From positions 1 to 30,428 of IMG/VR virus record IMGVR_UViG_3300037189_013468: a DNA stretch of 30,428 nucleotides; one strand, written 5' to 3'. Origin of the DNA: a virus. Below, piece by piece: positions 14,964 through 23,463 of the stretch. The stretch's first letter is position 1, and each line of letters opens with the position of its first letter. The notes below the pieces were generated by a model that was not told the DNA's origin, did no database searches, and saw only the letters and a program-made list of their open reading frames with translations. Both the position numbers and the translations under genes were made by a program.

Positions 14964-16175
14964 TTATTGTGATCTAGCAGCAACGCCTGCTAGATACAAA
15001 ATGTTTTGAAGATCAGATGATTCTTCATTTGTTGATGGTGTTTGTTGTGTTTCCACGAGACTCACTCTGTCACCAGAATGTGCCACTGTGCGTGGTTGAG
15101 CTGGTGCTGCTGCCCTACGGGGAGCATTTCCATTCATCACAGTGGGCAGGTAGCGAGTGAAGGCTTCCTTGAGACTAGCGGTACGGATATCGCTGAGTAG
15201 GTTTTCCATCACTGCACGCTTGTCGCCGCGAAGTGGGTTCAAGAGTTCGTTCATCACTTCAACTCTCTTGGCACGATCACTTGCAACTTGCACAGCCCGC
15301 TTTTCACTCTCCAGAAGTGTTTGCTTCTGTTGAATTTGAGCTTGAGCTTCAGTTAGCTGACGAGCTGACTCTTGAAGTTGCTTTTGCAACTTCTTTACTT
15401 CGCTGCCTTCGCTGAGATAGCTGCCCATGTATTCGGCAGCAACCGCTTCAAAGATCTTGCGACCGAAGTTGTTCTCACGAGCGGTTTTGATATCATCTCT
15501 CCACTGCACGAGCTCCTTGCGGATAACTTCGTTTAGAGTCTTGTCAACAACTGTGGTAGCTCTAGACACAAATGCTTCACGAGTCTCGTGTAGCTTTGTC
15601 TGGGCTTCTTTGGCCAACTTCACACGCTGTTCAACCAGTGCCTTCTTGTCAGCGGTGAACTCTGTGAGTTCCTCGCTGAGCTGACGAAGCACAAATTCTT
15701 CCAGCTTGTTTACGCGGGCTTGAACGTCGGCCTGTGCTTGAGCACGGCTTTCGTTCAGCTCTTGGGCCATGGCATTGCGCTGCTCAGCCAGTTGCTTTCT
15801 GTCGGTGCGGAATTCTGATAGTTCGCCAGCAATTTGCTTGAGCATGAAGCTCTCCAGCATCTTTACCTTGCGAGCAGCTTCCTTTTCACCAGCAGACTTG
15901 GCTTCGGCCAGGGCCTTAGCAAGCTTTACCTTTTGTGCAGCAACTGAACGCTTGTCTTGCTGGAACTCATTGAGCTCCTTGCTTATGACATCATTCAGCA
16001 TCTGATCCATGGTTTCCACAAGAACTGATCTCTCATGCTCAAAACGAGCAGCATAGCTTTCTTGCAGCTTGGATTCTGCTTCTTGGAGCTTTACGGAGAA
16101 TGCTTCCTGAAGGGCAGTGCGGGCTTCATCGCCCAGCACAGCATTCTCCAGGAGCTCTTGTAGTTGTTTTTCCAT
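14964..16175 (-). CDS. 22: Prohead scaffold core protein gp22
   Basis: Position between protease and capsid genes, high charge and continuous coiled coil identify the gp22 scaffold. It is 403 residues, against 269 in T4. Four copies of a ~51-residue repeat explain the excess: MLNDVISKELNEFQQDK (from 59), MLKQIAGELSEFRTDRK (111), VLRQLSEELTEFTADKK (162) and TLNEVIRKELVQWRDD (213). The rest includes a second coiled coil (~265-315), NPLRGDKRAVMENLLSDI and a Pro/Ser-rich linker ending in a short hydrophobic tail (LQNILYLAGVAA). The scaffold fills the prohead and is destroyed by gp21; several LxE sites are present. AAGGAGATC precedes the ATG. Confidence 0.85.
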   Translation of the reverse strand: MEKQLQELLENAVLGDEARTALQEAFSVKLQEAESKLQESYAARFEHERSVLVETMDQMLNDVISKELNEFQQDKRSVAAQKVKLAKALAEAKSAGEKEAARKVKMLESFMLKQIAGELSEFRTDRKQLAEQRNAMAQELNESRAQAQADVQARVNKLEEFVLRQLSEELTEFTADKKALVEQRVKLAKEAQTKLHETREAFVSRATTVVDKTLNEVIRKELVQWRDDIKTARENNFGRKIFEAVAAEYMGSYLSEGSEVKKLQKQLQESARQLTEAQAQIQQKQTLLESEKRAVQVASDRAKRVEVMNELLNPLRGDKRAVMENLLSDIRTASLKEAFTRYLPTVMNGNAPRRAAAPAQPRTVAHSGDRVSLVETQQTPSTNEESSDLQNILYLAGVAARSQ

Positions 16176-16194
16176 AGGAATGGGATCTCCTTGT

Positions 16195-16830
16195 TTAAAT
16201 CTTCAACTCATCAACCCACTTGAGTAGTGTTGTTTTGAGATACTGTTGTGCTTTCGCATCGTGTCTCACACTCTCAGCCAGGTCCATGATGTTTTTTCCA
16301 AACTTACCGTGTTGCAGTGCCTCATACACAGGTATGGGGTAGGCACTTGGCGCACTGGGTTTGGCGACAATATCAACAGTGAGCATTTCAAAATCGGAAA
16401 CACTACCGTTGTAGTCCACATTGCCTGAACCTCTGGAGCTGACCCCTAGCTTTACTCCACTTTCCAGCAATGTTCTTGCGATTTGACCGCAAGGTGTTGG
16501 CAACAGCTTGAGCTTACCCATGCCGTTGGGTCCATCCATCCACATCTTTGTGATGCTGTGGCTTACTCTGTCCAGGTGGATCTGTAGTTCTTGGGGATGA
16601 TCCAACTCTCCTGGCACACCATTATCTTGTCTGATGGCTTCATTGACCACTTCCACAGCACGGCGGATCTGATCAATTGGATATACTCTACCATTGTGAT
16701 TCTTGATACCGCCCTGAATGAAGATACCTTCCATGAACATGTTCTTGCCCTGGCCCTCACCTTCTCCCTCATTGAGGAGTTTGAGTCCAGCAGCATCAAA
16801 ATTCAGGTGTTCTTGTAGTAACAATGCCAT
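16195..16830 (-). CDS. 21: Prohead maturation protease gp21
   Basis: The 211-residue protein has the T4 prohead protease signature: GGIKNHNGRVYP near residue 40, GELDHP (74-79) with the catalytic His, GVSSRGSG (about 129-136) with the nucleophilic Ser, and a following DFEMLTVDIV with the third catalytic Asp. The enzyme cleaves scaffold and capsid proteins after (I/L)xE and then itself. Length is close to T4 gp21 (212). AAGGAAAT precedes the ATG and a late promoter CTTAAATA stands at 16859-16866. The terminator of the preceding gene lies just upstream, so gp21-22-23 form their own late unit. Confidence 0.92.
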   Translation of the reverse strand: MALLLQEHLNFDAAGLKLLNEGEGEGQGKNMFMEGIFIQGGIKNHNGRVYPIDQIRRAVEVVNEAIRQDNGVPGELDHPQELQIHLDRVSHSITKMWMDGPNGMGKLKLLPTPCGQIARTLLESGVKLGVSSRGSGNVDYNGSVSDFEMLTVDIVAKPSAPSAYPIPVYEALQHGKFGKNIMDLAESVRHDAKAQQYLKTTLLKWVDELKI

Positions 16831-16858
16831 TTGATTTCCTTAGCAATCTCTAGCCAGA

Positions 16859-16866
16859 TATTTAAG
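16859..16866 (-). promoter_or_regulatory. Late promoter CTTAAATA for gp21-22-23
   Basis: CTTAAATA on the minus strand, 28 nt upstream of the gp21 ATG and downstream of the 16924-16953 terminator. This fits a separate late transcript for protease, scaffold and capsid. Confidence 0.65.
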
Positions 16867-16923
16867 TTGTTGATTTAAAATCGGTTGATTTTTGCTCAAA
16901 AACTGCCAGATCTTGCATAAAAA

Positions 16924-16953
16924 GATACCGCGGAAGTTTTATTCCGCGGTATC
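16924..16953 (-). terminator. Rho-independent terminator after the prohead core gene
   Basis: The 12-bp stem GATACCGCGGAA/TTCCGCGGTATC with a 6-nt loop is followed on the minus strand by TTTTTATG. It lies 17 nt after the stop of the acidic core protein gene. Confidence 0.85.
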
Positions 16954-16970
16954 TGGTTTACTTCGCTGTT

Positions 16971-17909
16971 TTAGCGATTCTTACCGCTGATGGGGCTCTT
17001 TGTGCCAATGGCTCCATAGCCTTCGCTACGGTCCTTGTTGAGTAGGGCCTTGGCATCGCCTTCCTTGCTCACAGCGCTCATGCCGTCAGTGGCCTTCTTG
17101 CGACGGTTTGCAGTGCCTGTCATTTCAGTGCTGCTGGGGGCAGACTGTCTGTCATAACCGCTGGCCTTGGGGCCCTTGCCTGTGACAACTGGCTTTGCGC
17201 CGTTCATGCCTTCTCTCTGAGAAGGAGGAACTGCACTCTTGGTGCTGACTTCTGCACGAGCAAACTTGCCGCTGCCCACTTCACCGCTCTTGGGAGCTGC
17301 AACAGTGTCCAGGTCCATGCTTTCGTCCAGATCGTCATAGTCTTCGTCCAGATCGTCAGTGCCATCTTCCCAGGCTTCTTCAACTGCGCCCTCGTCATGA
17401 TCAGCATGTTCAGCTTCACCAGATTCTTCACCCTGCATAGCTTCGAATTCCTTCTTGAGTTCATCGATAGCAGCTTCCAGGTCATGAAGTTGATCTTGGA
17501 TATCTTCATGCTCTTCATGTTCGTCATGCTCGTGTTCGCCGCCCATGTGGTCGTCGTCGCCCATTTCCATGTCGTCTTCCACTTCAACTTCGTCAGCATC
17601 AGCATCTTCCGCAGCGTCTTCCATGTCGTCGCCCAGGTCTTCCACGGCGTCTGCAACGTCCATGTCGTCCTCTGCATCAGCATCAACAGCTTCGTCGTAA
17701 TATTCTTCGGCTTCAACTTCGTCAATGTCGCTCTTGAGCTTGTCGCCCATGTCGCCACCGAGAACCATTTCGTCCTCGTCGTCGCTGATCATTTCTTCGT
17801 GAATTGCGCGGGCCTTCTCAATGAAGATTTGGTGCAACAGGTCACGTGCCTTGTCTTCTTGTTCATTGATGAGGTATTCCATTACCTTCATCAGCTTGGT
17901 GTTTGCCAT
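16971..17909 (-). CDS. Acidic prohead core protein (gp67/gp68-type)
   Basis: The start is the ATG at 17909 after AAGGAGA, giving 312 residues. The N-terminus (MANTKLMKVMEYLINEQEDK, then ARDLLHQIFIEKARAIHEEM) forms helices like those of small T4-like core proteins. It is followed by a very acidic Asp/Glu stretch (about 40-215) with a His-rich patch (EHEHDEHEEHED). The final ~100 residues are basic, Ser/Gly/Lys-rich and probably disordered. T4 has two small core proteins, gp67 and gp68, between gp20 and gp21; this single larger gene occupies that place. It likely co-assembles with gp22 and is digested by gp21. One-to-one homology with either T4 protein is not shown. Confidence 0.65.
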   Translation of the reverse strand: MANTKLMKVMEYLINEQEDKARDLLHQIFIEKARAIHEEMISDDEDEMVLGGDMGDKLKSDIDEVEAEEYYDEAVDADAEDDMDVADAVEDLGDDMEDAAEDADADEVEVEDDMEMGDDDHMGGEHEHDEHEEHEDIQDQLHDLEAAIDELKKEFEAMQGEESGEAEHADHDEGAVEEAWEDGTDDLDEDYDDLDESMDLDTVAAPKSGEVGSGKFARAEVSTKSAVPPSQREGMNGAKPVVTGKGPKASGYDRQSAPSSTEMTGTANRRKKATDGMSAVSKEGDAKALLNKDRSEGYGAIGTKSPISGKNR

Positions 17910-17946
17910 GAGTTGTCTCCTTGGTAAAATAGTCAGACTCAATCGT

Positions 17947-17954
17947 TATTTAGT
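17947..17954 (-). promoter_or_regulatory. Late-promoter-like motif ACTAAATA
   Basis: ACTAAATA on the minus strand lies 37 nt before the core-protein ATG. It overlaps a 7-bp inverted repeat, TCAGACT (17933-17939)/AGTCTGA (17952-17958). Confidence 0.5.
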
Positions 17955-18002
17955 CTGATATATCAAACCAGCGAATATACTATGAAAAAAGGCAGATTTT
18001 GG

Positions 18003-18227
18003 TCAAATTCCAGGCATGCCGCCGCCTTCTTCCCCAGGGGCACCATACAAAAGCTCTAGCACGTCTCTGCGAACCAAATTTTCCAGCTGACGGGCTGCAC
18101 GCATCTTCTTTAGCTTGTTCAGATGCTGCAACGTGATCTTGGGTTTGCGAGTATCTCTCAGCTGTTGCTGAGTATATTGATCGTTCTCGGGAGAGTAATA
18201 TTGTGCGTCTAGATCGTCAGCTTTCAT
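18003..18227 (-). CDS. Small conserved-type protein near the prohead core gene
   Basis: The 74-residue basic protein reads as two helices (TRKPKITLQHLNKLKKMRAA, then RQLENLVRRDVLELLYG) followed by a Gly-rich tail. From memory, similar small proteins with a KITLxHLNKLKKMR core occur next to gp20/gp21 in T4-like phages, so a virion or prohead role is likely. No enzymatic motif is present. There is no Shine-Dalgarno before the ATG; instead the late motif CCTAAATA ends 8 nt upstream, hinting at a leaderless transcript. Confidence 0.65.
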   Translation of the reverse strand: MKADDLDAQYYSPENDQYTQQQLRDTRKPKITLQHLNKLKKMRAARQLENLVRRDVLELLYGAPGEEGGGMPGI

Positions 18228-18235
18228 GGTAAACT

Positions 18236-18243
18236 TATTTAGG
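18236..18243 (-). promoter_or_regulatory. Late-promoter-like motif CCTAAATA next to a start codon
   Basis: CCTAAATA on the minus strand is separated from the ATG at 18227 by 8 nt with no ribosome site between. Confidence 0.5.
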
Positions 18244-19438
18244 TGGGCGAGAGTAAAGTTACTATCTCAGGCAATACTGCACTACGATAGATGTATCCGT
18301 TTCTGTTACCCATTACAAAAATGCCGTTACCGTAGCAACCAGCAGAACCTGTGCCGTTGGTGCCTGGCCAGCTGGGTGTGTACATTCTGTCAAAGGATAT
18401 GCCATCTACACTTCCCTGGATACCAAAACCCGCAGTGCACCACATGCCATTACCATAAACAACTATCTGCTCGTTGGTCGAATCAGGGGTGTTCAGGATA
18501 CACGAAGCCCAGTTTATTCCTTCAAGGCTTGTGATAAGATTGCAGGTGTAGGGGATTGTTGCTCCTACACCGTTAGTTCCTATTATCCATCTGCCATTGC
18601 CATATTCTGTTGTGTAATGTGCGGCCAGTGGCTGACTGCTGGTGCGAACTGTCCAGTTCACACCATCAGCACTGGTTGCAATATGATTGGTTGGCGTGTT
18701 GACAACTCCACCCACTGCCAAAAATTTACCCCCGCCATAGCCCACTCCATAAATGGGAACATTGGAGTAGGTGCCATTATCCAGTGCAGGGCTTACAGTG
18801 GTCCAATTGTCACCGTCCGCACTGTAGAGTGTTACTCCAGCTCCCCCAGAATTGGCAACACTGCCCACGGCCACATAACCTTTGCCAGGAGCATAAGCAA
18901 TTCTGTAAAGATTTTGTGTATTGCCAGGGTTATGCACCAATGTCCAGTTACTACCGTCATAGCTTACAGCAATCTGCCCATTGGCACCACAGGCTAGAAA
19001 TCTGTCTTTGGCAAATGTTACACCAAAAATTCCTCCTGTGAAAGGATTATTGGCAGTGGGACTCCAGGTAGTAACCATGGGTGTTACCTTCACCAAGTCC
19101 TGCAAACTAGTGGAGCGTAAAACACCCGCTGCTCCGTTTATACCCACAGCAACAAACTTGCCTGCACCATAAGCCAGGCCAAATACTGCTGTAAAGGGTC
19201 CACCCAACGACACTGGATTTGAGCTTAGGACCCATTGACGACACAACCATTGCTGCAAACTTATACCACTACGATCCTGTGGAGCATCCTTGGTGGCTTG
19301 AAAAATTTCCCCGTCTTCCAAATACAATTTTTTGCTGGGGCTCAACATCATCACACCACCAGGAGTGATTGTACTTGCATCACGATTTAAAACATCTGCT
19401 GCGCCGCCAATTACTCTGTTATCAAGAAGCCGTGGCAT
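18239..19438 (-). CDS. Seven-bladed beta-propeller adhesin
   Basis: About seven blades follow the pattern of an aromatic-Gly strand (YGxGxFVAVG), then GxxxxSxDGxxW. Examples are VTFAKDRFLACGANGQIAVS, VGYGGGKFLAVGG with ATSADGVNW, and CYGNGIFVMGNRNGYIYRS. The count suggests a closed seven-bladed propeller over residues ~80-395, fused to an ~80-residue N-terminal part (VIGGAADVLNRD, KKLYLEDGEIFQ) that probably docks to the virion. The start ATG at 19438 follows GGAG at 7 nt and overlaps the previous gene by 17 nt. With the two genes upstream it forms an adhesin/fibre module inside the head gene cluster. The ligand is unknown. Confidence 0.65.
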   Translation of the reverse strand: MPRLLDNRVIGGAADVLNRDASTITPGGVMMLSPSKKLYLEDGEIFQATKDAPQDRSGISLQQWLCRQWVLSSNPVSLGGPFTAVFGLAYGAGKFVAVGINGAAGVLRSTSLQDLVKVTPMVTTWSPTANNPFTGGIFGVTFAKDRFLACGANGQIAVSYDGSNWTLVHNPGNTQNLYRIAYAPGKGYVAVGSVANSGGAGVTLYSADGDNWTTVSPALDNGTYSNVPIYGVGYGGGKFLAVGGVVNTPTNHIATSADGVNWTVRTSSQPLAAHYTTEYGNGRWIIGTNGVGATIPYTCNLITSLEGINWASCILNTPDSTNEQIVVYGNGMWCTAGFGIQGSVDGISFDRMYTPSWPGTNGTGSAGCYGNGIFVMGNRNGYIYRSAVLPEIVTLLSPT

Positions 19439-19841
19439 TTGCAATCTCCAGTAAACTCACAACAACATCACAGCTGGCAGCAACACTGGTTTGGATCCAC
19501 AGCTGATCGTTTGCACTAAACGCAAGATTGCCACTCAAAGGGTCAAAGCTGTTTGCTGAAATCAAAGGATAGTTTTGAACTAGTGTTCTGGCACTTGCAG
19601 CATTGAATGCAGTAGTGCTTGTGCTGTTCTGCACATAGGCACTTACTTGCACAGTGCTGGCAGTAAGATTACTCACTTGAACTGTGAGTATTACAGTGCT
19701 TACTTCACTGGGTAAAACTCCCAGGGCCAGCGTTTGGCTCTCTTGGCCTGCTACAAGCGTGTTTACGCCATAGATAAAAGTCTGACCTGTTCCGGACAGT
19801 CTTACTTTGATGTTTCTGAATTTAAAAATTGGAGCGGTCAT
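19422..19841 (-). CDS. Beta-rich virion or fibre accessory protein
   Basis: The 139-residue protein is rich in Ser, Thr, Val and Ala with alternating beta-strand patterns (TVILTVQVSNLTASTVQVSA) and almost no Lys after residue 15. This composition is typical of phage decoration or fibre head proteins. It begins MTAPIFKFRNIKVRLSGTGQ after GAGGATAAACA, 3 nt downstream of the large fibre gene, and overlaps the propeller gene. I do not recognise the family. It may bridge the fibre and propeller, or cap the trimer. Confidence 0.55.
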   Translation of the reverse strand: MTAPIFKFRNIKVRLSGTGQTFIYGVNTLVAGQESQTLALGVLPSEVSTVILTVQVSNLTASTVQVSAYVQNSTSTTAFNAASARTLVQNYPLISANSFDPLSGNLAFSANDQLWIQTSVAASCDVVVSLLEIANATAS

Positions 19842-19844
19842 TGT

Positions 19845-21614
19845 TTATCCTCGTCTTGTAAGTGCTAGTATGAAGGGAGCCATGAATCCAAATATGCTTT
19901 GGTAAAAGGCTCTACCATCAATTGCTCCACGTTGTTGATCAATACGGAAGCTGGGTATGGGGGATGCTTGGACACCAGTGGTGAGATCCCATGCGCCGGG
20001 TGTTACCACACCCACATAAAAGTCTCCGCTTTCATCTGTGCTGGTGTGGTAGACACGGCCACTGGTATAAACTGCTTGACCCAAAGTGTTCACTGCGGCA
20101 CCTCCGCTAAAATTGGTGGCCTGTTGGCTGTAAGCAATTGTGTATTTGTTGGGATCTGCTCTGCCATTTCCGCCCTGGCTGGGGCTCAGCTTGGTGTAGT
20201 CCAATCCTGCTCCAGCATAGCTGAGAGTGTAACCACTGGCCTCAATCAAACTGCTGAACCTGATGCGTGCTTGAACAGTCAACGTACCCGCGGGAGGATT
20301 TGTTAGGGTGATCAAACTGTTGTTGTTGGGGCCGTCGCTTATATTGAAGTCCACACCATAGATTTGTTGGATGTTGTTCACTTCTAACACCAGGTCACCG
20401 TATTGATCGGGATACACCTTTGTGTTAGAGGTGGTGAGGAACTGTGTGACAGTGCCGTCACTGTTCCAGGTCTGATTTACTGCCTGAGGATTATCCAGCC
20501 AGCGATAGCCTTCAGCCCAGAGACTGTAGTTTCCAAAACTGCAATTGCTGTTGAGCAATGTGGCATGTCCGCCATCCACACACAAAATTCCAAACTGACA
20601 GAAGTTGATAAAGAAGCTCACCAACTGCATGTAGCCTTTGCCCACCACCTTACAACCAATGCCGCCCAGATTGATCTGAGTAAATGCATCCACAACAATG
20701 CTGTTGATTCTGTTGGGGTCCTGGGGATCGTTGGTGAGCACACTGGGATCTACCAGCACACCACCACCGCCTGGATTTACACCACTGTCTGTGCCAGGAT
20801 CACCACTGATACTGGAACAGTTTTGGATATAGGGGCTTACCAAAATTCTGCCGCCAGGTGTAAAGCTGAAAGCCCATCCTGTTTGGGTAGTATTGCGTGG
20901 CAGGCCCAGGCCACTGGCATTGGCCCATTGATTCACATTTCCTGGGTTGTAGGGGGTGATGTCCAATGCGCTGGGATACAACTGATGTCCACGCACAGTC
21001 AAGCCATACACATAACAACCACTGCTCAGCAAAAAAACATTGCTGGTGCTGTTGGCGGGTCGCACTGTGACACTGCGCAGGTTGTCTCCTATGATGCTCA
21101 CACCAGGAGGCACGGTGATGGGGCAAGCCTCTTCATATTCTCCACTGGCTACAAGAATCGTCACATGACTTTCTTCAAACTCTCCCAGTGTGATGGAGGT
21201 GAGTGCAGCAGCACATGCACTCTTGATGGTTCTTTTGGCAGTAAACCAGCTGCGGCCGCTGTTGTTATCGTCGCCTTTTTTACTCACATAAAATCTATTG
21301 GGCACAACCCCTTCGGCAATAGTTTGCAAGCTGGTGGCATTGAGCAGAACCCATTGCAGAACTCCGCCCTGATCCTGCCACACCTTCATCTCTTTGAGAG
21401 TAGTATCAAACCACAATTGACCCACTATGGGATTGAGCGGTGGAGTCTGATTGGCAAAATGCTCCATGAGATGCACCATGTTTTCATTGAATGCAGTTCC
21501 ATAGTTTGCAAAGTTCTTGCCAAACAAAATCAAGCTGGTGGCAGTGGCATTGTAGCTGCCAGGTGGCACAGTGGCTATGAGAGTGGTATCAGTTTTGCGA
21601 ATATTGAGGGTCAT
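19845..21614 (-). CDS. Tail fibre protein with beta-helix region
   Basis: The N-terminal ~95 residues (LILFGKNFANYGTAFNENMV, HLMEHFAN, GQLWFDTT, MKVWQDQGG) form an attachment domain seen in fibre proteins of marine T4-like phages. From about residue 105, YVSKKGDDNNSGRSW and a ladder of short strands (VTILVASGEYEEACPI, TVPPGVSIIGDNLRSVTVRP, CYVYGLTVRG) fit a right-handed beta-helix of the pectate-lyase-like kind. The region 440-589 has further beta-rich sequence. Trimeric beta-helix fibres often bind or degrade surface polysaccharide; no catalytic residues can be assigned here. The late motif TTTAAATA ends only 4 nt before the ATG and no ribosome site is visible. Confidence 0.7.
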   Translation of the reverse strand: MTLNIRKTDTTLIATVPPGSYNATATSLILFGKNFANYGTAFNENMVHLMEHFANQTPPLNPIVGQLWFDTTLKEMKVWQDQGGVLQWVLLNATSLQTIAEGVVPNRFYVSKKGDDNNSGRSWFTAKRTIKSACAAALTSITLGEFEESHVTILVASGEYEEACPITVPPGVSIIGDNLRSVTVRPANSTSNVFLLSSGCYVYGLTVRGHQLYPSALDITPYNPGNVNQWANASGLGLPRNTTQTGWAFSFTPGGRILVSPYIQNCSSISGDPGTDSGVNPGGGGVLVDPSVLTNDPQDPNRINSIVVDAFTQINLGGIGCKVVGKGYMQLVSFFINFCQFGILCVDGGHATLLNSNCSFGNYSLWAEGYRWLDNPQAVNQTWNSDGTVTQFLTTSNTKVYPDQYGDLVLEVNNIQQIYGVDFNISDGPNNNSLITLTNPPAGTLTVQARIRFSSLIEASGYTLSYAGAGLDYTKLSPSQGGNGRADPNKYTIAYSQQATNFSGGAAVNTLGQAVYTSGRVYHTSTDESGDFYVGVVTPGAWDLTTGVQASPIPSFRIDQQRGAIDGRAFYQSIFGFMAPFILALTRRG

Positions 21615-21618
21615 GTGC

Positions 21619-21626
21619 TATTTAAA
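21619..21626 (-). promoter_or_regulatory. Late-promoter-like motif TTTAAATA next to a start codon
   Basis: TTTAAATA on the minus strand is separated from the ATG at 21614 by only GCAC. If active, transcription would start at or near the A of the start codon. Confidence 0.5.
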
Positions 21627-21647
21627 CGCTTTTATGTGGTGTGTTTA

Positions 21648-23411
21648 TTATGCTGGCGGAGCCGTAGGCGGTGGTGCAGCACTGGGAGCAGCTTCAGGAG
21701 GCGGTGCAGCTTCAGGCGGAGCGCCCTCTGGTGCAAAGCCACCCATACCTGGCAAGCCTTCAGGCTCCATTTCAGGTTTGACTCCAATTCCTGACAAGCC
21801 CACCTGATCAGATTCGATGGGGCTGGTGCCAGTCTTTTCCTTGACCTTCTTGGCATTCTCTTCTTTCCACATACGCTCGTTGTCCAGAATATCTGCCTGT
21901 GTCCAACCCAGATAACGCTCTAGTGCATAACGCTTGCTCATGTATTTGACTGCATCAGTGTTCATGATGCTGCTGAACACATTGATGCGCTCCTGATCCA
22001 GTGCCATGCTGCGGTATTCGCTGAAGCTCTGTGGTGGATTGAATGCCAGTTCAAACTGATTGGCAGGAATTTCAATACCCTTGTGCTTGAGGAACAACTT
22101 GAATTCACGATCCAGTGTGGGCACAACAATGTTCTGCAAACGCTGACAATACTTGTTGAAACGATATTCCTGAATGAAGGCAGTGCCCACTTTGCCGTCG
22201 TTGTAGACTGCTGTGCCATCATCTGGCCCAGTGGGCAAATAGCTGCTGGGAATCCCCAAGCCACGCATGAGCTTGTTGTTGAAATACTTGAGGTCGTCAA
22301 TGGTGCCCAAGTTCTCTCCAGCTGCCAAACTTTCAATACGTGTGCCACGTTGTTCAGTGTTGGTGGCTAGGAAAAAGTCTTCTGTGATGCTGATAGGGTT
22401 ATATGATGTATCCAAGATGCTGCTGCCGCCACCAGTTCTGTTGGGCAGACGGCGCTGATAGATTTCGTTCTTGACTCTTTCCACATAGGCCATGGCTCGC
22501 TGACCTTGCAGCTGACCCACGTCAATATAAAATACACGGCGTTCTGGTGCTCGTACGATTCGATAGATCAGAATACAATCTTCCAGCAAGTCTTTCTGCT
22601 TGTATGTCTTATACACAGCTTCCAAAATGCTGATACCAAAGGGCCAGTATTGGTCCATGCCTTCACTGAGACTCAGGTGAACCACATGCGCACCTTCCAC
22701 TGTGGTGCTGTTGGCTGGATTGTAAAAACGGCTGGTACGTCCACCTGGAGTAGTGGGCTGTCCATAGTTGATATTGCCTGCACCTGCTGCTGGATTGCTG
22801 CGGCGAGGATAACCACCAGGAAAGCTGTATTGGTCATGCACAAGGGCGTTGGTGGCAGTCATGCTCTGCATGTTGAAATCCAGGTCTCGGATAACATACT
22901 GTTCAATGGCCTTGCCTTCAGCTTCGTTGACAATGATCTTTTCCACCTTGCTGGCTTCCACATACAACAATTCGTAAGTTTCAGGATCACGAACAAAAAA
23001 CTGATCTCCATACTTGATGCAGTTGCGGAACATGCGGAAAATACGCTGCTTGAACTTGTTGATGCGGCACCACTGTTCCATGCTGCTCTTGAGCAGAGTG
23101 AGTTCAGTTTCTGTGAGCTTGTCGTTTTTGTAGATTATCTTGAATGGAACAATATCATCATCGTCCATGTTCTGTGTGCAGAACTCAGCAATGGTGTCCA
23201 GTGCTCGGTTGATTTCGCTGTCCAGATCACACTGATCGTATTGCACATATCGTTCAATACGGTTGGGTGCTCCTGAATAAACTTCAGGAAGATAACTGCT
23301 GAATTTTTGACTAGTGCCAGCTTTGCCGTTTTCACGGTTGATTTGTTCCAGCTTTTTGGTTAGCTGAACTTGACTGGGAACTGTTGTGAAGTATTTGCGC
23401 CAGGATGCCAT
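21648..23411 (-). CDS. 20: Portal vertex protein gp20
   Basis: The 587-residue protein carries the T4 portal pattern: YDQCDLDSEINRALDTIAEF near residue 58, then RIFRMFRNCIKYGDQFF, APERRVFYIDVGQLQ and an RLPNRTGGGSSILDTSY loop, and NKLMRGLGIPSSYLPTGPDD further on. These are hallmark gp20 segments. The dodecameric portal nucleates prohead assembly and is the DNA gate for packaging and neck attachment. Length is near T4 gp20 (524), with an added Pro/Ala/Glu-rich tail (last ~50 residues) that is probably disordered. The ATG follows AAAGAGA and the late motif CTTAAATA lies 30 nt upstream. In T4 the core genes follow directly; here three fibre genes intervene. Confidence 0.93.
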   Translation of the reverse strand: MASWRKYFTTVPSQVQLTKKLEQINRENGKAGTSQKFSSYLPEVYSGAPNRIERYVQYDQCDLDSEINRALDTIAEFCTQNMDDDDIVPFKIIYKNDKLTETELTLLKSSMEQWCRINKFKQRIFRMFRNCIKYGDQFFVRDPETYELLYVEASKVEKIIVNEAEGKAIEQYVIRDLDFNMQSMTATNALVHDQYSFPGGYPRRSNPAAGAGNINYGQPTTPGGRTSRFYNPANSTTVEGAHVVHLSLSEGMDQYWPFGISILEAVYKTYKQKDLLEDCILIYRIVRAPERRVFYIDVGQLQGQRAMAYVERVKNEIYQRRLPNRTGGGSSILDTSYNPISITEDFFLATNTEQRGTRIESLAAGENLGTIDDLKYFNNKLMRGLGIPSSYLPTGPDDGTAVYNDGKVGTAFIQEYRFNKYCQRLQNIVVPTLDREFKLFLKHKGIEIPANQFELAFNPPQSFSEYRSMALDQERINVFSSIMNTDAVKYMSKRYALERYLGWTQADILDNERMWKEENAKKVKEKTGTSPIESDQVGLSGIGVKPEMEPEGLPGMGGFAPEGAPPEAAPPPEAAPSAAPPPTAPPA

Positions 23412-23441
23412 GGATTCTCTTTGAGTTTTTCTATTATGGTG

Positions 23442-23449
23442 TATTTAAG
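23442..23449 (-). promoter_or_regulatory. Late promoter CTTAAATA before gp20
   Basis: CTTAAATA on the minus strand, 30 nt before the portal ATG and just after the tape-measure-like gene's stop, with AAAGAGA as ribosome site. Confidence 0.65.
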
Positions 23450-23463
23450 TAGATAATCGCAAC

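Noticed and set aside
20403-21794. 463-codon plus-strand ORF antisense to the fibre gene
   Set aside because: Its product is Cys/His-rich with no domain logic, and it mirrors the codon structure of the well-supported fibre and portal genes on the other strand.
22506-23276. 256-codon plus-strand ORF opposite gp20
   Set aside because: gp20 is unambiguous here; the antisense product shows no recognisable features and has no ribosome site.
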